Part shown: piece by piece, positions 51,615 through 53,814 of the stretch
How positions within the stretch are numbered: position 1 is the first letter of the stretch
Layout: each line of letters opens with the position of its first letter
Assembly: GCA_964384025.1 (NCBI GenBank)
Contig: CAYLJJ010000037.1
Span: 1-53,814 of the forward strand
DNA length: 53,814 nt
DNA from: CAYLJJ01 sp964384025
Lineage (GTDB): Bacteria > Myxococcota_A > Bradymonadia > UBA7976 > UBA1532
Reading direction: 5' to 3'
Made by a program: the position numbers and the translations under genes
Notes under the pieces: generated by a model
Database searches by the model: none
Seen by the model: the letters and a program-made list of their open reading frames with translations, nothing else
Told to the model about the DNA's origin: nothing

Positions 51615-53814
51615 GCGGACCTCGATTTCTGGCCCCAGAGGTGGTTCAAACCTCCACCATGGATTGTGGCCCTGCGGCCCTTAAATGCCTTATCGAGGGG
51701 CATGGCGTCGCCGTAAGCTATGGCCGCCTACGAGAAGCTTGTCAGACCGATGTGGATGGCACCTCCATCGACACCATCGAGGAGGTGGCTCAGCAGCTCG
51801 GCCTGGATGCTACTCAAGTTCTGGTCCCCCCTGAGCATCTCTCCTATGCCTGCCCAGCCTTGGCGGTGACCCTCAAAGAGGGTGGGGTCCTGCACTTTGT
51901 CGTCGTTTGGCGCCGTCATGGGGAGCGCTTCCAGGTAATGGATCCTGCCAATGGGCGACGCTGGCCTCGATGCGCCCGCTTGCAAGATGAGCTGTTTCTC
52001 CATGAGATGCAGGTCCCCGCTGAGGCTTGGAGGGCTTGGGCAGCTCAGGATCACTTTATCGAGCCTCTTCGAGGGCGGATCCGCGCTCTGGGTCTGGGGA
52101 GGGCTGAGGCAGAGAGGCTGATACAGGAGGCCCTGGCGATCTCAGACTGGCGTGGCATCGCTCGACTGGACGCTGCCCTCAGGATGAGCCAACTTCTGGA
52201 GCAGCCTCAGATGCTGGCGCCTCTGATCGAGAGGGCTCGGGAGGAGCCCGGCAAGATCCCAGCACGCTTCTGGTCCGCTAGAGAAGATGGGGAGGGCTTT
52301 CACCTTCGAGGCGCGGTGATGCTGCGGGTAGAGGGCTACGAGCCCCCAGAAGAGGAGGAGCTGAAGGCCCTCCCTCAAGATCTGGCCGCTGCTCTCAAAG
52401 AGCGACCAGAGCCGATTTTACACAGCCTAATAGCGCTCCTCTTCGCTGATGGCCTCGCCCTGCCCCTGCTCTTGAGCTTTGCCGCTCTCCTGGGCTCGGC
52501 GGGGGTGGTCTTTGAGGGCTTGCTCTTTCGAGGGCTCCTGGAGATTCATGGTCTCTTAGGCCCCCCCGCTCAACGCATAGGCGCTTTGGCGGTCTTTATC
52601 AGCTTCCTCATCGGCCTCCTCCTCTTAGAAGCCCCTCTGATGGCGGGCCTGCTCAAGCTGGGGCGACGCCTAGAGCTGCGGTTGCGCCTAAAGTTTCGCC
52701 AAAAGATCCCCCGCTTGGGGGATCGCTACTTTCACAGCCGCTTGGCTGCAGATCTCGCGGAGCGGGCTCAGTCTCTCACCGGGATGCGAGGCCTTCCTGG
52801 TCTTGCAGCCTCGCTGATCCGCGCCCTCAGTGGCCTCTCTCTTACCTGTCTGGGCATCATCTGGCTGGATCCAGAGGCGCTCTGGTTGGTCCTCATTGTC
52901 GCCCTGCTCAGTGTGCTCCTCCCCTTCCTCAGCCAGCCTCTATTGACCGAGCGGGATCTCAAACAGCGCACCCTGGGAGGAGGGCTGCTGCGCTTTCATC
53001 TGGACGCCCTCTTGGGGCAGATCCCTCTCCGCAGCCATGGAGCAGGAGGAGCACTGGAGAGGGAGCATGATCAGCTCCTGGGCTCCTGGCTCGGCGCCAG
53101 CCGCGCTCTGCTCTCAGTCTCTATCAGCGTGGAGACCTTTCTCTCTCTGATGGGGATGGCTCTCACCGCTTGGCTGCTCCTTGATCATCTAGAGCGGGCT
53201 GCGGAGCCGGGGGGGGTGTTGCTCCTGGTCTACTGGGCCTTGGCCCTGCCGGGACGCGGTAAGGCGGTGGCGGGCTTCGCGCGGAGCTATCCAGGGCTGC
53301 GCAACACCATCCTACGCCTCTTTGAACCGCTCCGTGCGCCCGAGGAGGAGCCTTTACCGGAGCCCCGGAAGGGTAGAAACGTCCCTGCAGGGCTCAAGCT
53401 GGAGAAGATCAGCGTACAGGCGGGCGGGCGGAAGATCCTCAAGGAGCTGAGCTTCGAGCTGCGCCCAGGCGAGCATCTGGCGGTGGTGGGTCCTTCAGGG
53501 GCGGGTAAGTCCACGCTCTTGGGGCTGCTCTTGGGTTGGTATCGAGTGGCGGATGGACAGATCTTTCTGGATGGAGAGGAGATCAGCCAGCGACCCAGCC
53601 TGATGCGTCAGCAGATCGCCTGGGTTGATCCCAGCTTACGCATCTGGAACCGCAGCCTCCTGGAGAACTTGCGCTATGGCAACCCAGGGGGAGACTTTGA
53701 GGCCAGCCTTCGCCGCGCAGGTTTGGGGGAGCTGCTTCAGCAACTCCCCGAGGGCCTCCGCAACCTCTTGGGAGAAGGGGGGGCTTTGGTCTCAGGGGGA
53801 CAGGGACAGCGTGT
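51611..53814 (+). CDS. C39 peptidase-containing ABC exporter (3' end outside window)
   Basis: At least 734 residues. The TTG at 51611 overlaps the HlyD stop (TTGA) and is needed to include the oxyanion Gln13; an ATG at 51659 would remove it. Residues 1-130 are a peptidase C39 domain with Cys19 (MDCGPAAL), His95 (LHFVVVW) and Asp111 (MDPANG). About 150 residues of helical linker (130-280) separate it from the transmembrane domain (285-560). The nucleotide-binding domain has Walker A GPSGAGKST near 627-635 and signature VSGGQGQRV at the window edge. Such proteins cut double-glycine-type leaders and export the peptide. The active triad looks intact. Confidence 0.9.
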   Translation, partial: MSGPRFLAPEVVQTSTMDCGPAALKCLIEGHGVAVSYGRLREACQTDVDGTSIDTIEEVAQQLGLDATQVLVPPEHLSYACPALAVTLKEGGVLHFVVVWRRHGERFQVMDPANGRRWPRCARLQDELFLHEMQVPAEAWRAWAAQDHFIEPLRGRIRALGLGRAEAERLIQEALAISDWRGIARLDAALRMSQLLEQPQMLAPLIERAREEPGKIPARFWSAREDGEGFHLRGAVMLRVEGYEPPEEEELKALPQDLAAALKERPEPILHSLIALLFADGLALPLLLSFAALLGSAGVVFEGLLFRGLLEIHGLLGPPAQRIGALAVFISFLIGLLLLEAPLMAGLLKLGRRLELRLRLKFRQKIPRLGDRYFHSRLAADLAERAQSLTGMRGLPGLAASLIRALSGLSLTCLGIIWLDPEALWLVLIVALLSVLLPFLSQPLLTERDLKQRTLGGGLLRFHLDALLGQIPLRSHGAGGALEREHDQLLGSWLGASRALLSVSISVETFLSLMGMALTAWLLLDHLERAAEPGGVLLLVYWALALPGRGKAVAGFARSYPGLRNTILRLFEPLRAPEEEPLPEPRKGRNVPAGLKLEKISVQAGGRKILKELSFELRPGEHLAVVGPSGAGKSTLLGLLLGWYRVADGQIFLDGEEISQRPSLMRQQIAWVDPSLRIWNRSLLENLRYGNPGGDFEASLRRAGLGELLQQLPEGLRNLLGEGGALVSGGQGQR

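Overview
The window looks like a moderately GC-rich, Gram-negative bacterium of the Myxococcota or a related lineage (formerly Deltaproteobacteria). Supporting signs are MYXO-CTERM-like C-terminal tails, OmpA proteins with thrombospondin type-3 repeats, a CarD-like regulator, a MXAN_2561/2562-like gene pair, MopE-type CDGxDNDCDG motifs, a Ser/Thr kinase fused to a formylglycine-enzyme domain, and many Gly- or Cys-rich lipoproteins. This placement is inference from gene content. A run of 10 N at 24364-24373 shows that this is a draft assembly.

Layout. 1-289: start of a Gly-rich repeat lipoprotein (minus). 385-6079: minus-strand sulfur-redox operon of an ArsR regulator, a Tat-exported molybdopterin oxidoreductase, a four-cluster ferredoxin, a split YeeE/YedE transporter (second half fused to a Cys-less rhodanese) and an NrfD membrane subunit. 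6376-11301: MscS-type channel, BamD-like lipoprotein and SurA-like chaperone. 11450-15584: small helical protein, CarD-like regulator, then a lipoprotein/OmpA/beta-barrel operon behind a clear sigma70-type promoter. 15556-19184 (minus): asd, MXAN_2561-like and MXAN_2562-like envelope proteins, truA. 19786-22461: kinase-FGE fusion. 22602-24618: Cys-rich lipoprotein material broken by the assembly gap. 24720-26068: dtd, an RHH-FHA protein, and a 6S RNA with its own terminator (minus). 26092-28644: large secreted terpene-cyclase-fold/MopE/MYXO-CTERM protein.

28878-34952: maltose-type ABC importer operon (ATPase, binding protein, two permeases) with an RsmF-like rRNA methyltransferase split into two overlapping genes. 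35148-38652 (minus): MDR dehydrogenase, asparagine synthase and methyltransferase, tightly coupled. 38704-44213 (minus): a four-gene envelope operon with a MYXO-CTERM-like protein, a barrel-TSP3-double-OmpA protein, an OmpA-FecR fusion and a small membrane protein. 44326-47176: monofunctional transpeptidase and an M49-like zinc peptidase. 47219-49084: GTP-type PEP carboxykinase (minus).

49310-53814 (end of window): the most unusual locus. An 8-residue minigene with a strong ribosome-binding site overlaps the start of a radical-SAM/SPASM-like protein that has lost the CxxxCxxC cluster motif but keeps a complete SPASM cysteine set. It is followed by a HlyD-type adaptor and a C39-peptidase/ABC exporter that runs off the edge. 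This resembles a peptide maturation and export system built round a non-canonical SPASM protein. Many adjacent genes in the window overlap by 1-4 bases (ATGA, GTGA, TTGA, TGATG), indicating widespread translational coupling.
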